From: an uncultured Caulobacterales bacterium
GTDB taxonomy: Bacteria; Pseudomonadota; Alphaproteobacteria; Caulobacterales; Caulobacteraceae
Direction: 5' to 3'
DNA: 64,000 bases
Assembly: GCA_903837135.1 (NCBI GenBank)
Contig: CAILTK010000089.1
Location: 62,001 to 126,000, forward strand
The notes under the pieces were generated by a model, which was given only the letters and a program-made list of their open reading frames with translations, did no database searches and had not been told where the DNA came from. Below, piece after piece: positions 8,880 through 17,278 of the stretch (position 1 is its first letter; each line of letters starts with the position of its first letter). The position numbers and the translations under genes were made by a program.

Positions 8880-9290
8880 TTTCTACAACTCCAGTAATTG
8901 CGGATTTTCCGCCGTTATTATTATGCTGTTGAAGTATTATCTGAGGATTAACGTAATAAGAATAGTAAACTGTACTTGTATCGAGCAATAGATCATCACG
9001 CTGACGCTTTTCGGGCGCCGCGCTCACGCAGATAATTTCTGCCTTGTTGTATGACGCCGCCGGCGCGGTCGAGCCGCAGGAAGACAGTCGATTTTCTTCG
9101 GCCGTCCTTGCGGCCCCGCCGTCGACACCGATCGATCCGGCCTGAGGCGCCGCCCTGGCGGCGGCGTCTTGCCCCTGTGACCGATCAACTCCGAACCCCG
9201 CCGTCGCGAAAGACTCCGCTTCCCCCACCGCCGCGGCGGGAGGCCGCCTCCGCCGCTCCGCCGCCGAGCCGCCGGATCGTACGCGAAGAC
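8880..9290. other. AT-rich intergenic region, no confident gene
   Basis: The 411 bp lie between the divergent small gene (minus) and the GT87-like gene (plus). The first 130 bp are the most AT-rich stretch I noticed in the window. They contain the perfect hairpin GCGGA-TTT-TCCGC (8899-8911). The rest is GC-rich. A 123-residue minus-strand ORF (8857-9228) crosses the whole region and overlaps the small gene's start. Its composition changes abruptly and it shows no recognisable family, so I do not call it a gene. The plus-strand ORF extension from 9051 to 9290 reads as low-complexity Pro/Arg and is also unlikely to be translated. Confidence 0.4.
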
Positions 9291-10670
9291 ATGGTTTCGA
9301 AACCGCTGACCCTCGCGCTGGCCTGCCTCGCGCTGGTCGTGGTCGGGATCGGCGCCCACACCTTCGCCCGGGCGGTGCTGATGCATCACCATCGCACCGA
9401 CGTCGGCGCCTATTTTCGGGCAGCCTGGGCGGTGAAGACCGGCCACGATCCGTATGCGATCCTCGACGATCGCGGCTGGCACTACATCTATCCGCCGACG
9501 CCGGCGATCCTCAGCGCCCCGTTCGCCCTGCCGCCGAGCGGCGTCACGGCGGGCGCCGGCCTGCCCTACGCTTGGTCGATCGTGATCTGGTTCGCCCTCA
9601 GTCTGGCGGCGGTGTGCGCGGGGCTGCACCTTCTGGCCGAGGCGATCGAGGAGACGTCGACCAGCGCCGTCGTGCGCCATCCCCGGCGGTTCGGACGGCG
9701 CTGGTGGCTGTTGCGGATCATTCCGCTCTCGGTGGCGGGCTTCGGGATCGGCAACACCCTGGAGCGGGGACAGGTGACGGGCTTTCTTCTGCTGTGCGTG
9801 TGCGGCATGACGGCCGCGCTGATCCGGAGGCGGGATCGGCGCGCGGGCGCCTGGCTGGCCGCGGCCATCGTCATCAAGATCTATCCGGCCTATCTGCTGA
9901 TGCAGCTGGTCTTGCTCCGCCGCCGGCGCGCGCTCCTGTGGTGCATGATCGGTCTGGCGGTCGGCCTCGCCGTGATCCCGATCGGCGTCATGGGACTGCA
10001 CCGGACGCTGGAGGGCTATGCGAGCCTGGGGCGGCTGGTCCTCGTTCCGGCCTTCTCCGGAGAGCTGAACGCGTCGCGGATGGACTATCTCGACGAGGCC
10101 AACGGCAACATCAGCTCGTTCAGGATCGCCCTGTTCCGGTTGGCCTATCCCAATCCCGCCTTCAGGCCGGCGAGCGCGCCGGCGGTGTTCCTGCTCGCTC
10201 ACGTCTATCTGAGCGTCCTCGTCACGGTAATCACGCTTTGGGCGGCGCGCCCGCGGCTTGCACGGCCGGCCGTTCCCGATCCGATCGAGACCACCCTGCT
10301 GGCGGGCGCCCTGACGGTCGGCCTCCTGCCGATGATACCTCTGTCGCGGGACCACTATTTCGCCCTGGCGGCCCCCCTGGTGTTGGGCCTTGTCGCCCAC
10401 GTCTGGGATCGGCGCGGACGCAGCGACCTCGGCGGTCGCTGGCCGATCCTGTTCGGGGTCGTGGCCCTGTTCTCCATCGTCTGGGAAGTCCCCGGTTTCG
10501 CCCGGCTCAAGGACTTCCAGCCCGTGGTCTATGACGAGCTTCTGCTGTGGGCCGCCGGCGTCGTGGCTGTGAGCCAGCGCTCCGAAACCAACCTCTCGTT
10601 CGTGCGGACCTCGAGCGGGGCGAAGCGCGCCGACGATCCGGTGTTGGGCGCTGCGGCGCCCCGCCGATAG
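9291..10670 (+). CDS. GT87-like membrane glycosyltransferase (DUF2029 type)
   Basis: A 459-residue polytopic membrane protein. The ATG at 9291 gives MVSKPLTLALACLALVVVGI as the first helix. The longer ORF start adds 80 low-complexity residues and is rejected. The first loop has HHHRTDVGAYFRAAWAVKTG and DPYAILDD...YIYPPTPAIL, the pattern of GT-C fold polyprenyl-phosphate-mannose-dependent transferases in family GT87. About nine to eleven hydrophobic segments follow. Such enzymes transfer mannose or related sugars from a polyprenyl phosphate donor to extracytoplasmic acceptors. The Asp in RTDVGAYF is a plausible catalytic residue by analogy. The gene stands alone between the small gene and the sigma factor, so its acceptor cannot be guessed. 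Confidence 0.75.
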   Translation: MVSKPLTLALACLALVVVGIGAHTFARAVLMHHHRTDVGAYFRAAWAVKTGHDPYAILDDRGWHYIYPPTPAILSAPFALPPSGVTAGAGLPYAWSIVIWFALSLAAVCAGLHLLAEAIEETSTSAVVRHPRRFGRRWWLLRIIPLSVAGFGIGNTLERGQVTGFLLLCVCGMTAALIRRRDRRAGAWLAAAIVIKIYPAYLLMQLVLLRRRRALLWCMIGLAVGLAVIPIGVMGLHRTLEGYASLGRLVLVPAFSGELNASRMDYLDEANGNISSFRIALFRLAYPNPAFRPASAPAVFLLAHVYLSVLVTVITLWAARPRLARPAVPDPIETTLLAGALTVGLLPMIPLSRDHYFALAAPLVLGLVAHVWDRRGRSDLGGRWPILFGVVALFSIVWEVPGFARLKDFQPVVYDELLLWAAGVVAVSQRSETNLSFVRTSSGAKRADDPVLGAAAPRR

Positions 10671-10745
10671 CGCCGGGCGTCTCTTCTGAGCGCGGGCCTT
10701 CGGCGGGCCGAACTGAGAACACCGCCGAACTGAGCACAACTGTCA

Positions 10746-10755
10746 CACACGTGTG
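10746..10755. promoter_or_regulatory. Palindrome CACACGTGTG upstream of ECF sigma gene
   Basis: A perfect 10-bp palindrome 15 bases before the sigma-factor ATG, inside the 100-bp gap after the glycosyltransferase. It could be a regulator site or overlap the ribosome-binding region. No binding protein can be named. Confidence 0.25.
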
Positions 10756-10770
10756 CGAAGGGACGACGCC

Positions 10771-11379
10771 ATGGCTGCGCCCTACGAAGCCCGAAGTCGA
10801 TGGTTGGCGCAGCACGTGTTGCCGCACGAGGCGGCGATACGGTCGCGCCTGCGGTATCTGACGCGCCGGTCGGACTGCGACGTCGATGACATCGTGCAGG
10901 AGACCTACGCCATCCTGGCGCGTCTGGAGAGCGTGGAGACTATCCGCAATCCGAGGCATTACGCCCTGCAGGTCGCCACCTCGGTGTTTCTGCAGGACGT
11001 GCGACGCAAGAAGGTGGTGGCGATCGGGTCGATGTCCGACCTCGCATCGCTGGAGCCGATCGATGATCGCCCGTCTCCGGAACAGAACGTATCCGGTCGA
11101 CAGGAACTCCGGCGCGTCCAGGCTGCGATCAACCTGATGCCGTCTCAAATCCGCAAGGTGTTCTGGCTGCGCCGCGTCGAAGGCCTCTCGCAGCGCGAGA
11201 CCGCCCATCAACTCGGCCTCGCCGAGCACACGATCGAGAAGTACGTGTCCCGGGGGCTGCAAATCCTGCTCGCCCAATTTGAGCATGGCGGAAATGCGCG
11301 TGTTGATGCATCCAACTCGAAAGACACCAGGCTCGCAGCATCCGATTCAGTAGATGGTCAATCGAGAAACGGCTCGTGA
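10771..11379 (+). CDS. ECF RNA polymerase sigma factor (FecI type), module 1
   Basis: A 202-residue extracytoplasmic-function sigma factor. The ATG at 10771 (MAAPYEARSR) follows AAGGGA at suitable spacing, and the upstream ORF start is less likely. Region 2 includes DVDDIVQETYAIL, the usual core-binding helix. Region 4 has the HTH RVEGLSQRETAHQLGLAEHTIEKYVSRG. It overlaps the following FecR gene by 26 bp and heads a sigma/anti-sigma/receptor module. In the E. coli FecIRA paradigm the sigma factor transcribes the receptor gene when the receptor signals through FecR. The C-terminal tail beyond region 4 is about 30 residues longer than in the second sigma factor of this window. Confidence 0.88.
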   Translation: MAAPYEARSRWLAQHVLPHEAAIRSRLRYLTRRSDCDVDDIVQETYAILARLESVETIRNPRHYALQVATSVFLQDVRRKKVVAIGSMSDLASLEPIDDRPSPEQNVSGRQELRRVQAAINLMPSQIRKVFWLRRVEGLSQRETAHQLGLAEHTIEKYVSRGLQILLAQFEHGGNARVDASNSKDTRLAASDSVDGQSRNGS

Positions 11380-12355
11380 TATCGACGCCGCCGCGCGCGA
11401 CTGGGCGGCGAAGGCGTTGCGTGGCCTTTCTGAACCGGAGCAACGGGGGCTCGATGGCTGGCTCGAGGGAGACCCCCGCCGCCTCGGCGCCTTTGTCCGG
11501 GCCCAGGCGGCTTGGATCCATGCCGAGCGCGCCACCGCCCTTGGCTCAGGCGCCGGCCTGACCGAAACCTGGGGTGAGGAGGCGGTCGGTCCTCCCCACG
11601 CCGCCGGGCGAGGCCTCGATCGTCGTGTCCTGATCGCCGGAGGCGGCGCGCTGGCGGCGTCCGTCGCCGGCGGCATGTTCCTGCTCGACCGACCCCTCTC
11701 GATCGAAAGCGGCGTGGGAGAAATCCGCAGCCTCACCCTCGCCGGCGGCTCCACGCTCACCCTCGACACGGAGACGCGCGTGACGATCGCCCGGGGATCG
11801 GGGGACCGCCTGCTCGACCTGGTCCATGGCAAGGTGTTCCTCAACATCCTCGGCGCCGGTCGCCCGTTCACGCTTTCGGTCGGCGGACTCGCCCTGCGCA
11901 TGGCGTCGGGCGCGTTCGGCCTGGAATCCCTTGGGGACGCGCCGCTGTCCGTCTTCGTCACCGCCGGCCGGCTCGCCGTCTCCCAACGCCGGGGGCTGTG
12001 GGGCCAGACCCGGGCGATCACGCTCCCCGCCAACAGCGCGTTCAGCCTGCCGGTCGGGGCGGATGTGGACACGGCGAAGGTTCGCGCCATGGACGCGGAC
12101 GATGTGGACCGGCTGCTGGCCTGGCGGGACGGCATGCTGTCCTTCGGCGACGTAGCCCTGGCGACCGCCGTCCGCGCGTTCGACCGATACGGACCCGTCC
12201 GCATCGTGATCGCCGACCCTCGCCTCGCGCAGCAGAAGGTCACGGGCCTGTTTAAGGCGAACGACCCCGATGGGTTCGCCACCGCCATCGCCTCGAGTTT
12301 CGGCGCGGCCGTCTCACGCGACGGGAACGTTCTTCGAATCTTCATAAAAAAATAG
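11354..12355 (+). CDS. FecR-family anti-sigma factor, module 1
   Basis: A 333-residue FecR-like transmembrane regulator. The cytoplasmic N-terminal DUF4880-type region (ALRGLSEPEQRGLDGWL...RRLGAFVRAQAAW) would bind the sigma factor. A single hydrophobic segment (VLIAGGGALAASVAGGMFLL) crosses the inner membrane. The periplasmic FecR domain then starts at VGEIRSLTLAGGSTLTLDTE. The C-terminal part (FDRYGPVRIVIADPRLAQ...) resembles the STN-like fold that contacts the receptor signalling domain. The start lies inside the sigma gene, which suggests coupled translation. The receptor gene follows after 86 bp. Confidence 0.88.
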   Translation: MVNRETARDIDAAARDWAAKALRGLSEPEQRGLDGWLEGDPRRLGAFVRAQAAWIHAERATALGSGAGLTETWGEEAVGPPHAAGRGLDRRVLIAGGGALAASVAGGMFLLDRPLSIESGVGEIRSLTLAGGSTLTLDTETRVTIARGSGDRLLDLVHGKVFLNILGAGRPFTLSVGGLALRMASGAFGLESLGDAPLSVFVTAGRLAVSQRRGLWGQTRAITLPANSAFSLPVGADVDTAKVRAMDADDVDRLLAWRDGMLSFGDVALATAVRAFDRYGPVRIVIADPRLAQQKVTGLFKANDPDGFATAIASSFGAAVSRDGNVLRIFIKK

Positions 12356-12441
12356 CCGCCGGCGTATCCGGAAGATCGAAGACCTCTGCATCCCTCATTC
12401 CGAAGCGGCGGCCACAGCAGGCGGCTTCGGGGGACCGCACA

Positions 12442-15400
12442 ATGAATTTCTCAGAGCTTGGGAATATCTCGAGGTTTGGCTCGGTGCTCTTGCCGGTGTT
12501 GGCCTGCATGGCGCAACCGGCCTTCGCCCAGCAACGAACGTTCGACGTTCCTGAACAACCGGCGGTGGCCGGCATCCGCGCCTTCGCAAAACAGGCGGGC
12601 GTCCAGATCGTGGCGCCGACGTCGGGGCTCGGCGACCAGAAGACTCACGGCGTCAAGGGGGCCTTCACGGTGGAGGAGGGGCTTGCGATCCTGCTCAAAG
12701 GCACCGGCCTGCAGATGGCGACGCACAGCAATGGCGTCGTCAGCCTCGCCGTCGCGCCCAAACCCGTCGCGCCGCCGGCCAAGCCGCGGCCTGGTCCGGT
12801 CAAACCTGCGGATGCGCCCGTCGGCGAAGTCGGCGGCGGGGCCGCCACGCCCGTCGAGACGGTCGTCGTCACCGGCACGCGCATCGCCCGGCCCGAGCTG
12901 CAATCGACGATGCCGATCGCGGTCATCCATTCGCAGGACGCCAAGGATTTCGCCCGCGACACCGTTTACGACGCGCTTCTCCTCAATCCGGCGATCGGGC
13001 CGGGGCTTGGGGAGATGAACTCGCTCGGGCAGGAGTACGACCAGGGCGTCGCCAACATCAACCTGCGCAACCTCGGCCCCAACCGCTCGCTGGTGCTCGT
13101 CGACGGCGAGCGTTGGGTATCGAGCGGCGCACGGACCTCGGCGGTCGACCTCAACACCATTCCCACCGCCCTGATCGACCGCTTCGAAGTGGTGACCGGC
13201 GGCGCGGCGGCCATCTACGGCGCCGACGCGGTGACCGGTGTCGTCAATGTCATCATGAAGACCAAACTGTCCGGCGTGGACATGTCCGCGACCAGCGGGA
13301 TCTCCTCGCGCGGCGACGCCAACCAGGACAACGTGTCGGTCGCGACGGGCGGTGACTACGCCGACGGGCGCGGCCATTTCGTCATCGGCGGCGACTATAC
13401 CTACACGGCGCCGCTGAGCGATGAGAGCCGCTATTCCGGCCGCGTCGCCTACTATCCGAACGCCGCCTATACCGGTCCGGGGTCCGGCGTGCCGGCGAAT
13501 CTCCTGTATACCAATATACGCCAGATAAACCGCTCGTCGGTTCCCACGTTTTGTCTTCCGAGCGGCACCGCGTGCAAGCAATGGTACCAGTTGCTGAACG
13601 GGGTGGTCACACCTGTTCCCCAGAGCAGCTATCAGGTGCTCGTCGCCGGTGAAGTCGGCGTGCAGAACGGCGGCCCCAGCAACGCGGGCAACGCCTTTGA
13701 GAACCTTCTCCTGCGGCCGGAGGCCCAAAAGGGATCGCTCTATGCGCACACCTCTTACGCCCTGACGCCCACCATAACCTGGAGCGGCATGTTCAGCTAT
13801 GCGCGCAGCGCCGACCAGGCGACGCCCGAGTGGCCGCAGATCCGCGACGACGAGCGCCCGACCAACTGGTGGGGAGGAACCACCGCCGAAATCGCCACGC
13901 TGACCAACCCCTATCTGCCGGCGTCGCTGCGGCAGTTCATGCTCGCCAACAATCTTACCTCGATCCCGCTCGACCGGACCTACCTCAATCTTCCGAGGGC
14001 GTACGAATATGACGACCGTGAGAACATCACCCTCGGCTCCAACCTCGACGGCAAACTGACGAACAGGCTCAATTGGCAGGCCTTCGTCCGCTACGGACAG
14101 GTTTCCGACGACATTGAAACCACCCACATGATCGGCAAGGCCGAATGGCTGAACGCCCGCAATACCCTCGCCGATCCGGTGACCGGACAGATCGAATGCG
14201 CGGACGCCACGGCCCGCGCGAATGGATGCCAGCCGCTCAACTTCTTCAGCACGGCGCCCTATAGCCAATCGCTGCTCAATTACCTTGAACGATCCCGCCA
14301 CGAATCCAATTTCAATTCCCTCCTGACGACCGGCGCCAGTATCAACGGAAGTCTGTTCAGCCTGCCCGCCGGCGACGTCTCCACCGCCGCGGGGTTCGAA
14401 TGGAGGCGCGAGACGCTGCGCACGCGCGACGACCCGGACACCGCCAAGCTGAAGGACGTCGTGTTCTCGCCGGGCGAAGACTACGCCTTGCATCCGGCGC
14501 TCGACGCGTCCCGCGACACCACCGAAGTGTTCGGAGAAGTGCTGGTTCCGGTGCTCAGGGACCTGCCGCTCGTCAAGCATCTGTCGGTAGAGGGCGCCTA
14601 TCGATATTCCCATTATAGCGACAGCCAGGACACCCATACCTGGAAGGCCGGCGGAACGTGGGAGCTCCTGCGCGGATTGACCTTGCGCGGAGATTATTCG
14701 CACTCCGTCCGCGTGCCTAATTTCGGCGAACTTTTCTCTCCGCCCAACACCGCGACCTACGGGAACATCCCCGACCCCTGTCAGTCCGCCTACATCAACC
14801 AGAATCCCAATTACAAAGCCAATTGTACGGCCGTCTTGAGCGGCCTGACCGTGCCGTTGCCCACCCCCAACCTCAACGCGCCGGTCGTCCACAGCGGCGG
14901 AAACCCGGACCTGACGCCGGAGACGTCCAACAGCTTCACCTATGGCGCGGTCTTCCAGCCGAGATTTGCGCCGGGATTCGACCTGACTATCGACTACTGG
15001 GACATCACGATCAGCAGCGTCATAACTCAGCTTCCCTATATTACGATCCTGAACAACTGTTATGGGGCGGCGGGTGGTCCGGGCCAATTCTATTGCAACC
15101 TGATTTCACGCGACACCCAGGGAAACGTGGTCAGCGTCCAGGCTCTCTACGAAAACCTCTCCGGCGAGCACGCCCGCGGCGTCGACTTCGGCGCGAACTA
15201 CCGGACGCCGGTGGCCGGCGGCCTGTATCGGGCCAGCTTCAACGCGACCTACCTGGCGCAGCAGACCATCGTGGCGGCGGTGGGTCAGCCCGGCGTGGAC
15301 TATGCCGGGGAGTGGGATTTTCCGCGCTTCAAATTCACCCTTCTCAACCAGTATTCGTTCGGGAAATTCTCCTTCGGGATCAACACCAGGTATATCAGTA

Positions 15401-15678
15401 GAAGCAAATACAACTCGACCGCCGTTTCCAATCAGATCTACCAGTATCCCTTCATCGGAGAGAAGATCTACAACGATCTGACGCTCACCTACCGTCCGGT
15501 CGAGCGATACGACGTGACCTTCGGCGTGAAGAATGTGGCGGACACGCAGGTGCCCCTCGAACTGCAGGCCAACAGCGTTTCTCCCCATTCCGCGGGCAGC
15601 TATTTCGGCGGCAGCGGGGCTGCGGACTATGACGCGATCGGGCGATATTTCTTCGTGAAGTTCAATGCCCACTTCTGA
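12442..15678 (+). CDS. TonB-dependent receptor with STN signalling domain, module 1
   Basis: A 1078-residue outer-membrane transporter. A signal peptide ends near CMAQPAFAQ. The STN domain (about residues 32-105, starting RTFDVPEQPAVAGIRAFAKQ) relays ligand status to FecR. A Pro-rich linker of about 25 residues leads to a TonB-box-like ETVVVTGTRI. The plug domain is recognised by LRNLGPNRSLVLVDGERW and GGAAAIYGADAVTGVVN. The long C-terminal beta-barrel ends in GRYFFVKFNAHF with the expected terminal Phe. The ATG at 12442 follows GGGGGA at good spacing. It is larger than typical siderophore receptors, as are many Caulobacterales receptors for sugars, peptides or lipids. The ligand is unknown. 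Its stop overlaps the leader of the phosphodiesterase gene that follows. Confidence 0.92.
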   Translation: MNFSELGNISRFGSVLLPVLACMAQPAFAQQRTFDVPEQPAVAGIRAFAKQAGVQIVAPTSGLGDQKTHGVKGAFTVEEGLAILLKGTGLQMATHSNGVVSLAVAPKPVAPPAKPRPGPVKPADAPVGEVGGGAATPVETVVVTGTRIARPELQSTMPIAVIHSQDAKDFARDTVYDALLLNPAIGPGLGEMNSLGQEYDQGVANINLRNLGPNRSLVLVDGERWVSSGARTSAVDLNTIPTALIDRFEVVTGGAAAIYGADAVTGVVNVIMKTKLSGVDMSATSGISSRGDANQDNVSVATGGDYADGRGHFVIGGDYTYTAPLSDESRYSGRVAYYPNAAYTGPGSGVPANLLYTNIRQINRSSVPTFCLPSGTACKQWYQLLNGVVTPVPQSSYQVLVAGEVGVQNGGPSNAGNAFENLLLRPEAQKGSLYAHTSYALTPTITWSGMFSYARSADQATPEWPQIRDDERPTNWWGGTTAEIATLTNPYLPASLRQFMLANNLTSIPLDRTYLNLPRAYEYDDRENITLGSNLDGKLTNRLNWQAFVRYGQVSDDIETTHMIGKAEWLNARNTLADPVTGQIECADATARANGCQPLNFFSTAPYSQSLLNYLERSRHESNFNSLLTTGASINGSLFSLPAGDVSTAAGFEWRRETLRTRDDPDTAKLKDVVFSPGEDYALHPALDASRDTTEVFGEVLVPVLRDLPLVKHLSVEGAYRYSHYSDSQDTHTWKAGGTWELLRGLTLRGDYSHSVRVPNFGELFSPPNTATYGNIPDPCQSAYINQNPNYKANCTAVLSGLTVPLPTPNLNAPVVHSGGNPDLTPETSNSFTYGAVFQPRFAPGFDLTIDYWDITISSVITQLPYITILNNCYGAAGGPGQFYCNLISRDTQGNVVSVQALYENLSGEHARGVDFGANYRTPVAGGLYRASFNATYLAQQTIVAAVGQPGVDYAGEWDFPRFKFTLLNQYSFGKFSFGINTRYISRSKYNSTAVSNQIYQYPFIGEKIYNDLTLTYRPVERYDVTFGVKNVADTQVPLELQANSVSPHSAGSYFGGSGAADYDAIGRYFFVKFNAHF

Positions 15679-15706
15679 AGACGCGGCCGTAAGGGGAATG
15701 ACCGCA

Positions 15707-16612
15707 ATGGCCCGTGCGCGTCGTCGGCGATGGGGCAGGGCCGCCCTGGCGGGGATCGGGGCGCTGCTGGTCGGCGGCTTCGCGCCGTCCCTGGCCGCCG
15801 AGGCGGCCAAGCCGCTCATCGTCGCCCATCGGGGCGGGGCGGCGCTGATGCCGGAGAACACCTTTCCGGCGTTCGACAACGCCGTCCGGCTCGGCGCCGA
15901 CCTGCTCGAATTCGACATGCAGATGACGGCGGACGACCAGCTCGTCATCTCCCATGACGGGACGGTCAACCCGACATTCTGCACCGCCGACCCGGGATCA
16001 GGCGTGACGCCAGGCCCGATCCGGGCGATGAGGCTGGCCGATGTCCTGAAGTTCGATTGCGGGGCGAGGCATCGCGCCATCTATCCCGCCCAGACGTCGG
16101 TCCCCGGAACGCCCATGCCGACGCCGGACGCCTTCTTCGAACGCTATGCGGGCGCGCCCGTGCAGTTCTACGGCGAAACCAAGATGCCGGGCGCCGGGGA
16201 GGGCGATGTCGATCCGGTGGCTTTCACCAGACTCGTCGCGGCGGTGGTGCGCCGATACGGGCTCGAGGACCGTTTCATCCTTCAGTCCGCGGACTATCGT
16301 ACGATCGACGCCATGCACGCGATCGATCCCCGCATCCGAACCTGCCTGCTTTATCCCTGGCTCGCCAAAACCGACTATCTCGACCTTGCCCGCAAGCACC
16401 ACGCCGTGTGCATGCTCCTGCGCCTGCAGGACGCCGACGCCGCCGAGGTCAGGCGGTTGCAAGCCGCAGGCGTGATGGTGTTTTCCGATGTCGTCGATGA
16501 CGAGGCGGGCTGGAGCCGATATCTGGCCCGCGGCGACGACGCCCTCTTCACCAACGACCCGGCGGGGCTGGCCGTCTTCCTGAAGCGCTCCCGTTCGCCC
16601 GGACGACGATAG
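15707..16612 (+). CDS. Secreted glycerophosphodiester phosphodiesterase
   Basis: A 301-residue GDPD-family enzyme that hydrolyses glycerophosphodiesters to glycerol 3-phosphate and an alcohol. I chose ATG 15707 (MARARRRRWGRAAL) because AAGGGG lies ten bases upstream and a signal peptide ending near SLAAEA follows. The track's earlier start at 15665 overlaps the receptor gene. The TIM-barrel motifs are clear: IVAHRGG with the catalytic His, PENTFPAFDNAV, GADLLEFDMQMTADDQLVISHDG with the second His, and YGETKMPG. The C terminus has FSDVVDDEAGW and FTNDPAGLAVF. It is probably co-transcribed with the module 1 receptor, only 28 bp away, which hints that the receptor takes up lipid-derived phosphodiesters or their products. 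That link is an inference. Confidence 0.88.
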   Translation: MARARRRRWGRAALAGIGALLVGGFAPSLAAEAAKPLIVAHRGGAALMPENTFPAFDNAVRLGADLLEFDMQMTADDQLVISHDGTVNPTFCTADPGSGVTPGPIRAMRLADVLKFDCGARHRAIYPAQTSVPGTPMPTPDAFFERYAGAPVQFYGETKMPGAGEGDVDPVAFTRLVAAVVRRYGLEDRFILQSADYRTIDAMHAIDPRIRTCLLYPWLAKTDYLDLARKHHAVCMLLRLQDADAAEVRRLQAAGVMVFSDVVDDEAGWSRYLARGDDALFTNDPAGLAVFLKRSRSPGRR

Positions 16613-16698
16613 GCGACGACGACCTGGGATGGCGGCTTTGTGTACGCGCTGAAATCTCGTATGCCTGTGGCGGGCGGGTCGAAGAAGGTAACGGTTGA

Positions 16699-17217
16699 AT
16701 GGCGCCGCCGGACAGGCCCGCTCTGCTCTCCACCTATCTGGCGAGGCGCCCGGACCTGATCCGCTTCTTCACCGCGCGGCTCAAGTCGTCCGCGGCGGCG
16801 GAGGATCTGGTGCAGGAGATCTATCTGCGGCTCCAGCGCGCCGATCCGGGGGCCGTGCGCGACCCGACGGCCTTTCTCTATCGCACCGGATGGAACCTGA
16901 TGCTGGACCAGCTGCGCCAGCAGAGACGCGGGGCCGCGCGGGACGCGGCGTGGAGCGGGCTCGAGGTGGTCGGCGCCGGCGAGGTCGCGCTCGACCCGGC
17001 CCCGCTCGCCGATGCGGCGCTGGAGGCGAACGACCGGCTGCGCCGCCTGCTCATCCGCCTCGACACGCTTCCGGCGCAGACCCAGAGGGCTTTCCGGCTG
17101 CACAAGTTCGATGGGCTGTCGCACGCCGAGACGGCGGCGCGGCTGGGGATCTCCCGAAGCGCGGTCGAAAAGCACATCAGCGCCGCTTTGAAGCAGCTGG
17201 TGGAGGACGATCGGTGA
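16699..17217 (+). CDS. ECF RNA polymerase sigma factor (FecI type), module 2
   Basis: A 172-residue ECF sigma factor. Region 2 contains AEDLVQEIYLRLQR and a following FLYRTGWNLMLDQLRQQRR DNA-contact region. Region 4 contains RLHKFDGLSHAETAARLGISRSAVEKHI. The length is typical for FecI-like factors. It begins a second sigma/FecR/receptor unit 86 bp after the phosphodiesterase. It differs clearly from the module 1 sigma factor, so the two units do not look like a recent tandem duplication. Autoregulation is common in such modules but I cannot identify its promoter. Confidence 0.88.
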   Translation: MAPPDRPALLSTYLARRPDLIRFFTARLKSSAAAEDLVQEIYLRLQRADPGAVRDPTAFLYRTGWNLMLDQLRQQRRGAARDAAWSGLEVVGAGEVALDPAPLADAALEANDRLRRLLIRLDTLPAQTQRAFRLHKFDGLSHAETAARLGISRSAVEKHISAALKQLVEDDR

Positions 17218-17278
17218 GGGGGTCGTTGCGCCGTGGCGTCATAGGACGGATAGGGCTGTTCGTTTGGAGCCGGTGGCG

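Noticed and set aside
9024-10739. 571-residue minus-strand ORF opposite the GT87-like gene
   Set aside because: Arg/Gln/Pro-rich antisense frame. The plus strand encodes recognisable membrane helices and family motifs.
12451-15087. 878-residue minus-strand ORF opposite TonB receptor 1
   Set aside because: Antisense to plug and barrel motifs. Val/Gly/Arg-rich with no family features.
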